Positions 1 to 5,281 are shown, counted from the first letter of the stretch. The stretch is 5,745 nucleotides of DNA from Deltaproteobacteria bacterium (GCA_019309945.1 JAFDFH010000346.1:1-5745); one strand, 5' to 3'. The notes: generated from the letters alone by a model not told the origin. A program made the numbers and translations.

Positions 1-325
1 GGCAGATATGGGCTTTTCCGGTTTGGCAGGTTTGGCAAGTCATGCAAGGAATATGGGTTTCACCGGATACCCGATCGCCCTGCAGAAACTGGGTGACCTG
101 AGGGCCAACCGACTCTACGACCCCGCAGAATTCATGCCCGATAATAATCGGCAACGAAAGCCATCGGTCGGTCGCCGGTTGATCCATCTCATAAAGAGCC
201 AAATCCGAGCCGCATATTCCAGAAACCGTCACTTTGATCAAAACCTCGTCTCCAACCGGTTGCAATACGGGAAATTCTTCTAAAGATACCCCTTTTTCCG
301 GCTTAATTTTTACAACTCCAATCAT
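1..325 (-). CDS. Zinc-dependent medium-chain dehydrogenase, L-threonine 3-dehydrogenase-like (N-terminal part)
   Basis: This is the first 108 codons of a zinc-dependent, NAD(P)-using cytosolic alcohol/polyol dehydrogenase; the gene leaves the window at base 1. The start ATG is at 325-323, with a strong AGGAGG ribosome site (complement of 330-335) only 4 bases upstream. Visible residues fit the GroES-like domain: catalytic-zinc Cys38 in GICGSD, the GHE motif at 63-65, GDRVSGE at 83-89, and structural-zinc cysteines 94, 97, 100 and 108. The order and spacing match my recollection of E. coli Tdh almost residue for residue, including the SGE-x-HI segment before the cysteine cluster. Tdh oxidises L-threonine to 2-amino-3-ketobutyrate, but relatives act on sorbitol, butanediol or other secondary alcohols, and the substrate-deciding C-terminal half is missing. 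It is third in the minus-strand block, after the aminotransferase. Family is confident; substrate is not. Confidence 0.93.
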   Translation of the reverse strand, partial: MIGVVKIKPEKGVSLEEFPVLQPVGDEVLIKVTVSGICGSDLALYEMDQPATDRWLSLPIIIGHEFCGVVESVGPQVTQFLQGDRVSGETHIPCMTCQTCQTGKAHIC

Positions 326-340
326 ACAGCCTCCTTTTTA

Positions 341-490
341 TGTCGCTATAGAATTAATCAAGAATTTACCCACTCGAAATAGCTGGGAGCCCGGAAAAGT
401 TTCCGTTTTTTCAATCAACGGCAGCGTTTTCAGGATCTCCGGCAATAGTAGCCATGTGCGGGATTTGAACCCGGCGTCTGCCAGCGGATT
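341..490 (-). other. 50-codon open frame continuing the aminotransferase past its TGA
   Basis: Directly after the aminotransferase TGA (493-491) the same frame stays open for 50 codons and ends at TAA (340-338), 12 bases before the dehydrogenase ATG. It contains no ATG and no ribosome site of its own, so it is not an independent gene. Part of it (for example LLLPEILKTLPLIEKTETFP) reads like protein. It could be a readthrough tail, the relic of a longer or different C-terminus, or a chance opening: 50 stop-free codons by chance is not rare. It overlaps the tRNA-like segment, which argues against a conserved protein. Function unknown. Confidence 0.15.
448..490 (-). other. tRNA-3'-half-like segment (possible attachment-site or tRNA relic)
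   Basis: On the minus strand this stretch has a T-arm-like element. The core GGTTCAAATCC matches the invariant GTTCRANNC of tRNA positions 53-61, with a 7-base loop (463-469) closed by four G-C pairs (459-462 with 470-473). It is followed by a 7-base ACATGGC that could be the 3' acceptor strand, then TAC rather than CCA. No matching 5' acceptor or D-arm is found upstream, where the aminotransferase coding end lies, so it is not a complete tRNA gene. Such 3' fragments are typically left at attachment sites of integrated elements, but no integrase is in the window. Chance resemblance remains possible. Confidence 0.35.
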
Positions 491-524
491 TCAATCTGTA
501 AGAAGACGGGGAAATTGATCCGCT
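483..524 (-). repeat. Inverted repeat / hairpin spanning the aminotransferase stop codon
   Basis: AGCGGAT (483-489) is perfectly complementary to ATCCGCT (518-524). After a two-base bulge the stem extends by CAAT (492-495) against ATTG (514-517), leaving an 18-base loop. The structure covers the last codons and the TGA of the aminotransferase. There is no following T-run in the transcript sense, so it does not look like a standard intrinsic terminator. It could affect termination of translation or mRNA stability between the aminotransferase and the dehydrogenase. Confidence 0.4.
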
Positions 525-1873
525 ATATAGGGTTTAAGTACCGACAGGGTACTTTTAAATGCGGAAATAGCGGTTTCAATCTCCTTATCGGCCATGGGCG
601 TAGATAAAACATAAAGGGCTCTTGGAGCAGTGTAGATACCCCGGTTCATCATTTCCAGATGAAAGAGCCTCAAAAGCTCGCTGGTCGAAAGATAGCCTTG
701 CATGGTCACTTTTGCATTATCGGGGGTTTCAGTCAACCAATGCACGTTGACGGTCGACCCCCGTCCAAGAACCTGCGCCTTAATTCCAAGTCCGTTCAAA
801 GCGCCCTTGAACCCCCGAGCAAGACGCTCACCCAATCGATTGAGCCGCTCGATGGCGCTTTCATCGTAGGTTTCCATCGTGGCCAGACCCGCGGCCATGG
901 CGATGCTGTTACCAGAAAACGTACCGGAGTGAAATATGGGTCGCGGGTGGGTGGGATCGTATAGCGCCATGATTTCCCTTCGGCCACCGAAAGCCCCAAC
1001 CGGTATTCCCCCGCCAATGATCTTGCCCAAAGCCGTCAGGTCCGGTTGCACCCCTTCGGCAGCCTGGATTCCCCCGGTATGGTAACGGAAGCTCATCACT
1101 TCATCATAGATTAACAGCACATCGTATCGTCGGGTAAGTTCACGCATACCCTGCAAGTAGCCTGGTTTGGGGTTGATACCGCCGGCGGCTCCCAAACAGG
1201 GCTCCATCATTACGGCTGCGATCCGTTCGTTATTTTTTTTGAGGACGTCTTCGGCGGCATCGAGGTCATTGAAAGGAATCACCAGAATGTCGTTCAGGAC
1301 ACCCGGCGGGATCCAGGGGTCGGCACAGACTCTCGGAAAGCTTTCGGCATCCGTATCGGCATAAATGTTGACTTGAGCGAATTCATGTCCTCCATGATAC
1401 CCGCCGTCCATCTTCAAGATGGTGTGTCGACCTTTATAGGCTCGCGCCGTTCGCATGGCAAACATCGTTGCTTCGGTACCGCAATTACAATATCGGACTA
1501 CTTCCAGAGAAGGTATGCGGCTGCACAGATGTTCGGCGTGACGGTACTGCAATTCAACGGGTGCTCCCAGCACCATTCCATTTTTAATTGCAACGGTGGC
1601 AGCTTCCACGACCCGGGGGTGAGCATGGCCGTGAATAAGTGAGGTATAGTTGTTCACTAGATCCAGGTACTTGTTTCCATCACAATCGAACAAATAGCAC
1701 CCTTCACCTTTGTGCATAAAGGTCGGGTAAGGGAAGTAATACGATACACGCCGGGTATCTCCCCCCGGTAACCACTTTTGGGCGGCTTCAATGTGTTTTT
1801 GGGATTCAGCGGTTCGACGCCTGTACTTTGCTTCGATATGTTTACCCACCGAGTGCAATTCACATTTATTCAT
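491..1873 (-). CDS. Class-III PLP aminotransferase, glutamate-1-semialdehyde 2,1-aminomutase-like
   Basis: A 460-residue cytosolic PLP enzyme of fold type I, class III. It moves an amino group between an amino acid or amine and a keto acid or aldehyde, or within one molecule as in GSA aminomutase. Visible landmarks are LPGGDTR at 35-41, the phosphate-binding CGTEA at 131-135, GGYHGGHE at 157-164, the MEPCLGAAGG segment at 223-232, DEV with the pyridine-nitrogen Asp at 257-259, the Schiff-base lysine K284 in LGKIIGGGIPVGAFGG, and HSGTFSGN at 315-322. Start ATG 1873-1871 is supported by AAGGAG six bases upstream. The LPGG-DTR form replaces the LPGGVNSPVR usual in haem-pathway HemL, the protein is a little longer than HemL, and the neighbours are not haem genes. 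A catabolic or secondary aminotransferase is therefore more likely than HemL. It lies 52 bases after the isomerase-family gene, presumably co-transcribed. Substrate unknown; family very secure. Confidence 0.95.
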   Translation of the reverse strand: MNKCELHSVGKHIEAKYRRRTAESQKHIEAAQKWLPGGDTRRVSYYFPYPTFMHKGEGCYLFDCDGNKYLDLVNNYTSLIHGHAHPRVVEAATVAIKNGMVLGAPVELQYRHAEHLCSRIPSLEVVRYCNCGTEATMFAMRTARAYKGRHTILKMDGGYHGGHEFAQVNIYADTDAESFPRVCADPWIPPGVLNDILVIPFNDLDAAEDVLKKNNERIAAVMMEPCLGAAGGINPKPGYLQGMRELTRRYDVLLIYDEVMSFRYHTGGIQAAEGVQPDLTALGKIIGGGIPVGAFGGRREIMALYDPTHPRPIFHSGTFSGNSIAMAAGLATMETYDESAIERLNRLGERLARGFKGALNGLGIKAQVLGRGSTVNVHWLTETPDNAKVTMQGYLSTSELLRLFHLEMMNRGIYTAPRALYVLSTPMADKEIETAISAFKSTLSVLKPYIADQFPRLLTD

Positions 1874-1925
1874 TGAGCGCTCCTTTCATCATAACAGCGG
1901 CAGCACAAAAAAACCGACTCCATCT

Positions 1926-2711
1926 TTACAGGGCAAACCCCCAATCTTTGATCCAGTCCAGGGATGCGAGGGTCTCACCTGTTGGAAAATACTCAAGACC
2001 GACAAACCCTTTGTAGCGAAGTCTGTCTAACTCGTCTAATAAAAAGCGGTAGTTGATCTCACCGGTTCCCGGCTGATGGCGTCCGGGATTATCGGAAATT
2101 TGAATGTGACCGATTCTGGGCAGGTAGGTGCGAAGCGATTCGGTTAGGTTGCCTTCCATTTTTTGCATATGATAAACATCATACTGTAAAAAAAGGTTGG
2201 ATGCCTGCACCGCTTCGATTAAGGCAATCGCATCACCGGACGTATGGACAAAAAAATCGGGTTCATCGAAAGTATTAATGGGTTCGACCAGTAATAAACG
2301 ATTATCAGCGGCAAGCCGGGATGACGCAAAGCGCAGATTCTCAACCAGAACAAGCCGTTGCTCCTCATATGGAACCCCTTTGATGCGTTTGCCCGACAAG
2401 CAGTTGATCCGGCTGACCCCCAGTGTTTTCGCATAGGCGAGGGCCTGGCCCACGCTTCGCCGAAATTCTTCGATCCGATCCGGATCCGAGGCCAGGCCCA
2501 AGTCCCCTGCCTCCAGATTGCCGGGGGGTAGATTGATCAGGACCTGTTTTAGCTGATTTTGCTTCAGCAGTGATGCCAGGATCTCCGGGTCATGGTCATA
2601 AGGAAATGTATATTCAATAAACTTAAAGCCTGCATTTCGGGCAGCAGTGAACCGATCCGGCAGAGCATATTCTTGAAACATGAAAGATAAATTGGCACAA
2701 AATTTTGGCAT
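1926..2711 (-). CDS. hyi: Hydroxypyruvate isomerase / 2-oxo-tetronate isomerase family TIM-barrel protein
   Basis: A 261-residue protein of the AP-endonuclease-2 / xylose-isomerase-like TIM barrel superfamily. It resembles E. coli Hyi (Gip) along its whole length in my recollection: N-terminal ANLSFMFQEY against ANLSMLFGEY, FPYDHD, INLPPGN, INCLSGK, EPINTFD, QYDVYHMQKMEG, GHIQISDNPGR and PGTGEINY. The acid pair expected for proton shuttling and metal binding is E143 (in VEPIN) and E240 (in GLEY), with D178, H181, H202 and Q204 as probable metal or substrate ligands. Family members interconvert hydroxypyruvate and tartronate semialdehyde, or 2-oxo-tetronate isomers (OtnI). Length is normal and all key residues are present. 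The ATG at 2711-2709 has only a modest purine-rich GAGAGA ribosome site. As first gene of the minus-strand block it probably isomerises an alpha-hydroxy-carbonyl intermediate handled by the aminotransferase or dehydrogenase. The exact substrate cannot be set from sequence. Confidence 0.93.
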   Translation of the reverse strand: MPKFCANLSFMFQEYALPDRFTAARNAGFKFIEYTFPYDHDPEILASLLKQNQLKQVLINLPPGNLEAGDLGLASDPDRIEEFRRSVGQALAYAKTLGVSRINCLSGKRIKGVPYEEQRLVLVENLRFASSRLAADNRLLLVEPINTFDEPDFFVHTSGDAIALIEAVQASNLFLQYDVYHMQKMEGNLTESLRTYLPRIGHIQISDNPGRHQPGTGEINYRFLLDELDRLRYKGFVGLEYFPTGETLASLDWIKDWGFAL

Positions 2712-2806
2712 TTTTCCGTCTCTCTTATTTCAAAATTGAAGGGCCGTTATCAATCCCCAGGTTTGATTTTTCAGTTGTTAATGAATATCCATCCATGGAG
2801 AGCCAT

Positions 2807-2835
2807 TGGTTAGCAGGCCTGTTGGATAATGTCAA
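2807..2835 (-). promoter_or_regulatory. Candidate promoter of the isomerase-aminotransferase-dehydrogenase operon
   Basis: Reading the minus strand, a perfect TTGACA (2835-2830) is followed after 17 bases by TAACCA (2812-2807), a poor -10. Transcription would begin near 2800, giving a leader of about 90 bases to the isomerase ATG. A good -35 with a weak -10 and a palindrome centred about 70 bases upstream of the start would fit an activator-dependent promoter. This is inference from pattern only. Confidence 0.3.
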
Positions 2836-2852
2836 AAATAAAATATAAATTT

Positions 2853-2889
2853 TTCGAACAATAGCACAATATTAGCTAATTGTTTCGAA
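2853..2889. promoter_or_regulatory. 37-base imperfect palindrome, probable operator
   Basis: The left arm TTCGAACAATAGC (2853-2865) and the reverse complement of the right arm (2875-2889), TTCGAAACAATTAGC, differ only by two single-base insertions. Nine A+T-rich bases lie between them. The length and outer TTCGAA blocks suit a dimeric regulator site; a cruciform or RNA hairpin is also possible. It lies upstream of the candidate -35 of the minus-strand operon. No protein can be assigned, although the adjacent YheO-type regulator is an obvious candidate. Confidence 0.5.
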
Positions 2890-2918
2890 TATAAATCTTT
2901 ATAATCAAAAAATAGCAA

Positions 2919-3161
2919 CTAATCGCAATTCTGCCGTGAATGATAGAGCCCTATGACCGTATCCATGAAAAAGGTGTCCTCCCAATAATCTTTCTTTTTG
3001 AGCCAGTGGTAAAGCGCTTCTGATGCACCGTTGCTAAAATAGACCACTCGCCCTGCACCGGTCTTTTCGCTTTCGTAAATCCTGGTCAACCACTCCCTGA
3101 ATTTGATGCGGCATTTACAGTCCTTCAATTCCGCGTGCCACGCGCCTGGACCGGGCAGACC
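2919..3161 (-). pseudogene. Unrecognised C-terminal gene remnant (about 80 codons)
   Basis: A minus-strand open frame runs from GGT at 3161-3159, immediately after TAA (3164-3162), to a TAG at 2921-2919. The only useful start in it is a TTG at 3128, giving 69 residues; there is no ribosome site. The composition is protein-like and aromatic-rich (AWHAELKDCKCRIKFREW, RVVYFSNGASEALYHWLK, YWEDTFFMDTVIGLYH). The DNA of its 5' end (about 3130-3160) is conspicuously G+C-rich and stops abruptly against A+T-rich sequence carrying two stop codons, as if a longer gene had been cut at about 3161. I do not recognise the family. It could instead be a small expressed protein starting at TTG. It has no obvious link to its neighbours. 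Confidence 0.4.
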
Positions 3162-3194
3162 TTAATTTTACATATTGCTATCACTGTTCCAAGG

Positions 3195-3223
3195 ATAATA
3201 ATTTGTTTGACACTGTGTCTAAA
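3195..3223 (-). promoter_or_regulatory. Possible divergent promoter overlapping the first palindromic repeat
   Basis: On the minus strand TTTAGA (3223-3218) and TATTAT (3200-3195) are separated by 17 bases, with 4/6 and 5/6 matches to the sigma-70 consensus. The -35 lies within the same palindrome as the plus-strand promoter candidate, so one bound protein could control both directions. It would read towards the remnant at 3161-2919. Weak evidence in A+T-rich DNA. Confidence 0.2.
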
Positions 3224-3224
3224 T
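3207..3224. repeat. 18-base palindromic repeat, copy 1
   Basis: TTGACACTGTGTCTAAAT. It shares 16 of 18 bases with copy 2 at 3329-3346, differing only at the outer two of the three central bases. Each copy contains the inverted repeat GACA-N3-TGTC. Conservation of arms with a variable centre is what a dimeric regulator binding site looks like. Confidence 0.55.
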
Positions 3225-3235
3225 CAGCATATAGA
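3207..3235 (+). promoter_or_regulatory. Promoter-like sequence TTGACA-17-TATAGA with built-in palindrome
   Basis: TTGACA at 3207-3212 is a perfect -35, followed after exactly 17 bases by TATAGA at 3230-3235 (4/6 to TATAAT). The -35 and spacer are occupied by GACA-CTG-TGTC (3209-3219), a palindrome ideally placed for repression. It points towards the regulator gene but would leave a leader of nearly 290 bases; no better sigma-70 site was found closer to 3529. Confidence 0.45.
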
Positions 3236-3260
3236 GACAAATAGAATGAAAGCATAAAAA

Positions 3261-3308
3261 ATGGAAGATAACTTACTTATTCATGGGAAGGCTGCAATAT
3301 GGCAGTAG
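3261..3308 (+). other. 15-codon mini-ORF
   Basis: ATG at 3261 opens a frame encoding MEDNLLIHGKAAIWQ, ending at TAG 3306-3308. It lies between the two palindromic repeats, downstream of the promoter-like sequence. No ribosome site precedes it, only an A-rich run. It could be a leader peptide or the 5' stub of a lost gene; it may also be chance. Confidence 0.15.
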
Positions 3309-3328
3309 GTTCAAAAATTAAATAATCA

Positions 3329-3346
3329 TTGACAATATGTCTAAAT
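3329..3346. repeat. 18-base palindromic repeat, copy 2
   Basis: TTGACAATATGTCTAAAT, with GACA-N3-TGTC at 3331-3341, begins 122 bases after copy 1. Unlike copy 1, it has no -10 hexamer at the right distance, so it is not itself promoter-like. It may be a second operator allowing DNA looping with copy 1, about 180 bases upstream of the regulator start codon. The remaining stretch 3347-3528 shows no gene on either strand that I believe and no convincing promoter. Confidence 0.5.
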
Positions 3347-3528
3347 AGTGCCCGTCCAGAAACGAGGATTTTTGTTCGAGATCAAGGCCTGCGAGAAATT
3401 TTACCGCAGGCATATAGTTGATATTCCGAGGATAAAATTTTGAGCATAACGCAGAGATCGGGCAAAAAGACAGCACTAAATAGTTTTTAAATGACCGAAA
3501 GATTTTATCCACCCAAGGATGAAAAAAA

Positions 3529-4188
3529 ATGACCCATTTAGAGCGCTTAGGATTGCTGGATATCTTGAAACACCTAGCCGAGGGCATTGTGGCAGTCGTT
3601 GGTCCGCATTGCGAAGTTGTGGTGCACGACTTCAGCGATTTAGAACACTCCGCCGTGGTGGTTGCAGGCAATGTGTCAGGTCGTGAGCCTGGCGCACCAG
3701 TGCCTGATCTTGATTTTATTTCCACTAAGCTGGACCGTGACACACCTGACCAGCTGAATTATCGAATTAAAATTGATTCCCGCGAGCTTCAGTCATCTAC
3801 AATATGGCTTCGCGATTCTGACGGCTCATCTGTTGGAGCAGTGTGTATAAACGTTGACTACGCAGGGCTTCTTCAGGCTCGCACGCTCTTAGAGCATTTA
3901 ACCGCACCGGCTAGAGAAGTCCCGAGTCTCGTCGTCCGTGACACACTTGCTAAGAATCTGGACGAATTGATCGAACTATCCGTATCGTCTTTTCTGCGCC
4001 AGAATGAGATCCCTCGCATCGAAATGATGAGTCAGGAAGACAAATTGCGCCTTGTGGCAGTAATCGAAGAGCACGGCTTATTTCAACTCCGAGGTGCAGC
4101 GCAACGTCTCGCTGACATACTCAACGTCTCCAGGGCTAGCATATACAACTATAGAGCCAGTATTCGAAGGGAGGCCGACTGCGATTAG
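3529..4188 (+). CDS. YheO/DauR-type transcriptional regulator (PAS_6 domain plus HTH)
   Basis: A 219-residue cytoplasmic DNA-binding regulator of the YheO family, close to the family's usual length. The N-terminal PAS_6 (YheO) domain spans about 8-118, with the characteristic HCEVVVHDFSDLEHS at 27-41, SGREPGAPVPD at 50-60, STIWLRDSDGSSVGAVCINVD at 90-110 as a sensor core. The C-terminal helix-turn-helix spans about 165-212: EDKLRLVAVIEEHGLFQLRGA, then VSRASIYNYRASI at 200-212. The start ATG is preceded by AAGGA nine bases upstream, and a TGA lies in frame just upstream (3520-3522), so no longer form exists. In Pseudomonas the relative DauR represses D-arginine catabolism, and YheO-type genes often sit beside amino-acid catabolic genes. 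Here it probably controls the reductase gene 103 bases downstream, and perhaps the divergent operon. Ligand unknown. Confidence 0.93.
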   Translation: MTHLERLGLLDILKHLAEGIVAVVGPHCEVVVHDFSDLEHSAVVVAGNVSGREPGAPVPDLDFISTKLDRDTPDQLNYRIKIDSRELQSSTIWLRDSDGSSVGAVCINVDYAGLLQARTLLEHLTAPAREVPSLVVRDTLAKNLDELIELSVSSFLRQNEIPRIEMMSQEDKLRLVAVIEEHGLFQLRGAAQRLADILNVSRASIYNYRASIRREADCD

Positions 4189-4212
4189 TTACATGTTTAG
4201 CTATCAAAGTCG

Positions 4213-4259
4213 CTTGGAATCGTAAAGTAAATGGTAAAGGTATTGAGTATGATTCCAAG
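4213..4259. repeat. Inverted repeat between regulator and reductase genes
   Basis: CTTGGAATC (4213-4221) and GATTCCAAG (4251-4259) are perfect complements separated by 29 bases. Similarity extends outwards imperfectly (CAAAGTCG on the left; the complement of GGCAGACTTG on the right). The right arm lies about 20 bases before the ribosome site of the reductase. It may be a regulator site with two half-sites, or an mRNA stem-loop adjusting expression of the second gene. It lacks a T-run, so it is not a typical terminator. Confidence 0.45.
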
Positions 4260-4291
4260 GCAGACTTGCCAAACATGAGAAGGGGTGCGCC

Positions 4292-5281
4292 ATGAAAGTT
4301 ACTATCTTAACGGAACGTGAGATTCGGGAATGTGTCAACCTGAATCTCGACGTGATTGATAAAATTGAGAATGCTTTTAGCAGTATCGCTTTGGGCAATG
4401 CTACTGTTCCGCCTATCTTGATGCTTGAGATCCCGGAGGTTCGTGGGGAAACCGACGTCAAGACCGCCCACATACACGGTCTTGAAAGTTTCGGAATCAA
4501 GATTGCATCGGGTTTTTTTGACAATTACCGCATGGGGTTGCCAAGTGTTAGCAGCCTCCTCGTCGTGCTGAGTGCCAAGACGGGCGTCCCCGAAGCTGTT
4601 CTGTTAGACAATGGGTACCTGACAAATGTGCGAACCGGCGCGGCGGGCGGTGTAGCGGCCCGCCATCTTGCTCCCAAGCATATCCGAACAGCAGGCGTAA
4701 TCGGCGCAGGAGCCCAGGCTCGTTTCCAGATAATAGCTCTCGCCCAGGTTCGGAACTTTAAGCGACTCATGGTTTACAGTATTGAACCTGACGAGATCGC
4801 AGCCTACCAAGAAGAAATGCAGTCTGTTCTGGATGTGGAAGTTGTAGCAACGGATGACGTGGAAACGGTCGTTAGAAACAGCGACGTGGTGGTTACAACA
4901 ACACCTTCACGAAAGCCTTATCTGAAAGCCGAGTGGCTCCATTCAGGCTTACACATTACGTCAATGGGGGCTGATGTTGAAGGAAAACAAGAATTGTATA
5001 CCGGTGTTTTGGCCCGCGCAAACCGCCTCGTCTGTGATCAGAAATCTCAATGTTTTCGCCTTGGAGAATTTCATCATGGATTGACAGAAGGCGTTATTTC
5101 CGAGGAAGATGACATCCTCGAATTGGGAGAGCTGACAGCGGGTCTCAAGGTGGGGCGTAAAAGCGAAAACGATATCACGGTATGCGATTTAGTCGGCATA
5201 GGCGTGCAGGATACCGCCATCGCGCTCTATACTGTTCACAAAGCTCTGGAAAAGGGTTTGGGAGTATCGATAGAAAGCTGA
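4292..5281 (+). CDS. Ornithine cyclodeaminase / mu-crystallin family protein, EutC- or iminosuccinate-reductase-like
   Basis: A 329-residue NAD(P)-dependent cytosolic enzyme of the ornithine cyclodeaminase / mu-crystallin family (COG2423), full length. Visible residues are R51, GIKIASGFFDN with K70, LLDNGYLTNVRTGAAGGVAARHLA at about 104-127 with R114, the Rossmann motif GAGAQA at 138-143, TSMGADVEGKQEL with D228, and CDLVGIGVQDTAIA at 298-311. From memory the overall sequence is much closer to ectoine-utilisation EutC (TILTEAELR..., VKTA, GFFDN, LGELHHA..., CDLTGTGVQDTAIA) than to true ornithine cyclodeaminase. Relatives of this subgroup include the iminosuccinate reductase BhcD of the beta-hydroxyaspartate cycle. 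A reductase or dehydrogenase acting on imines of amino acids is therefore likelier than proline formation. No EutB or BhcA/B/C partner is visible. ATG 4292 has AAGGGG six bases upstream. It probably forms a unit with the YheO-type regulator. Confidence 0.93.
   Translation: MKVTILTEREIRECVNLNLDVIDKIENAFSSIALGNATVPPILMLEIPEVRGETDVKTAHIHGLESFGIKIASGFFDNYRMGLPSVSSLLVVLSAKTGVPEAVLLDNGYLTNVRTGAAGGVAARHLAPKHIRTAGVIGAGAQARFQIIALAQVRNFKRLMVYSIEPDEIAAYQEEMQSVLDVEVVATDDVETVVRNSDVVVTTTPSRKPYLKAEWLHSGLHITSMGADVEGKQELYTGVLARANRLVCDQKSQCFRLGEFHHGLTEGVISEEDDILELGELTAGLKVGRKSENDITVCDLVGIGVQDTAIALYTVHKALEKGLGVSIES

Larger units (their letters stand above)
2712..2918. other. A+T-rich upstream region of the minus-strand operon
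   Basis: There is no coding region here. It is strongly A+T-rich from about 2830 to 2918. The notable contents are the 37-base palindrome at 2853-2889, the perfect TTGACA-type -35 at 2835-2830 (minus strand), and a small TTCAA-AA-TTGAA palindrome at 2729-2740 close to the isomerase start. A perfect TATAAT occurs on the plus strand at 2900-2905 but has no convincing -35. Confidence 0.6.

Noticed and set aside
8..518. Plus-strand open frames at 8-283 and 234-518
   Set aside because: They lie antisense to the zinc-dehydrogenase N-terminus, whose motifs are unmistakable, and to the intergenic gap. Neither has a ribosome site or family features.
2898..2905. TATAAT/TATAAA-like -10 hexamers on both strands near 2900
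   Set aside because: The sequence is A+T-rich and no acceptable -35 lies 16-18 bases away on either strand. The TTGCGA on the minus strand needs a 19-base spacer.
3128..3144. Sigma-54-like TGGCAC element on the minus strand
   Set aside because: The GG is present but ten bases on there is TG rather than GC, so the invariant GG-N10-GC spacing fails.
3318..3743. 141-codon minus-strand frame over the regulator's 5' end
   Set aside because: It overlaps the well-supported YheO-type gene in antisense, and its protein is rich in Ser/Pro/Thr/Cys as expected of a shadow frame.
4193..4291. Tiny ORFs between regulator and reductase (starts at 4193, 4231 and 4275)
   Set aside because: They encode only 6 to 15 residues, lack ribosome sites of their own and show no coding character.
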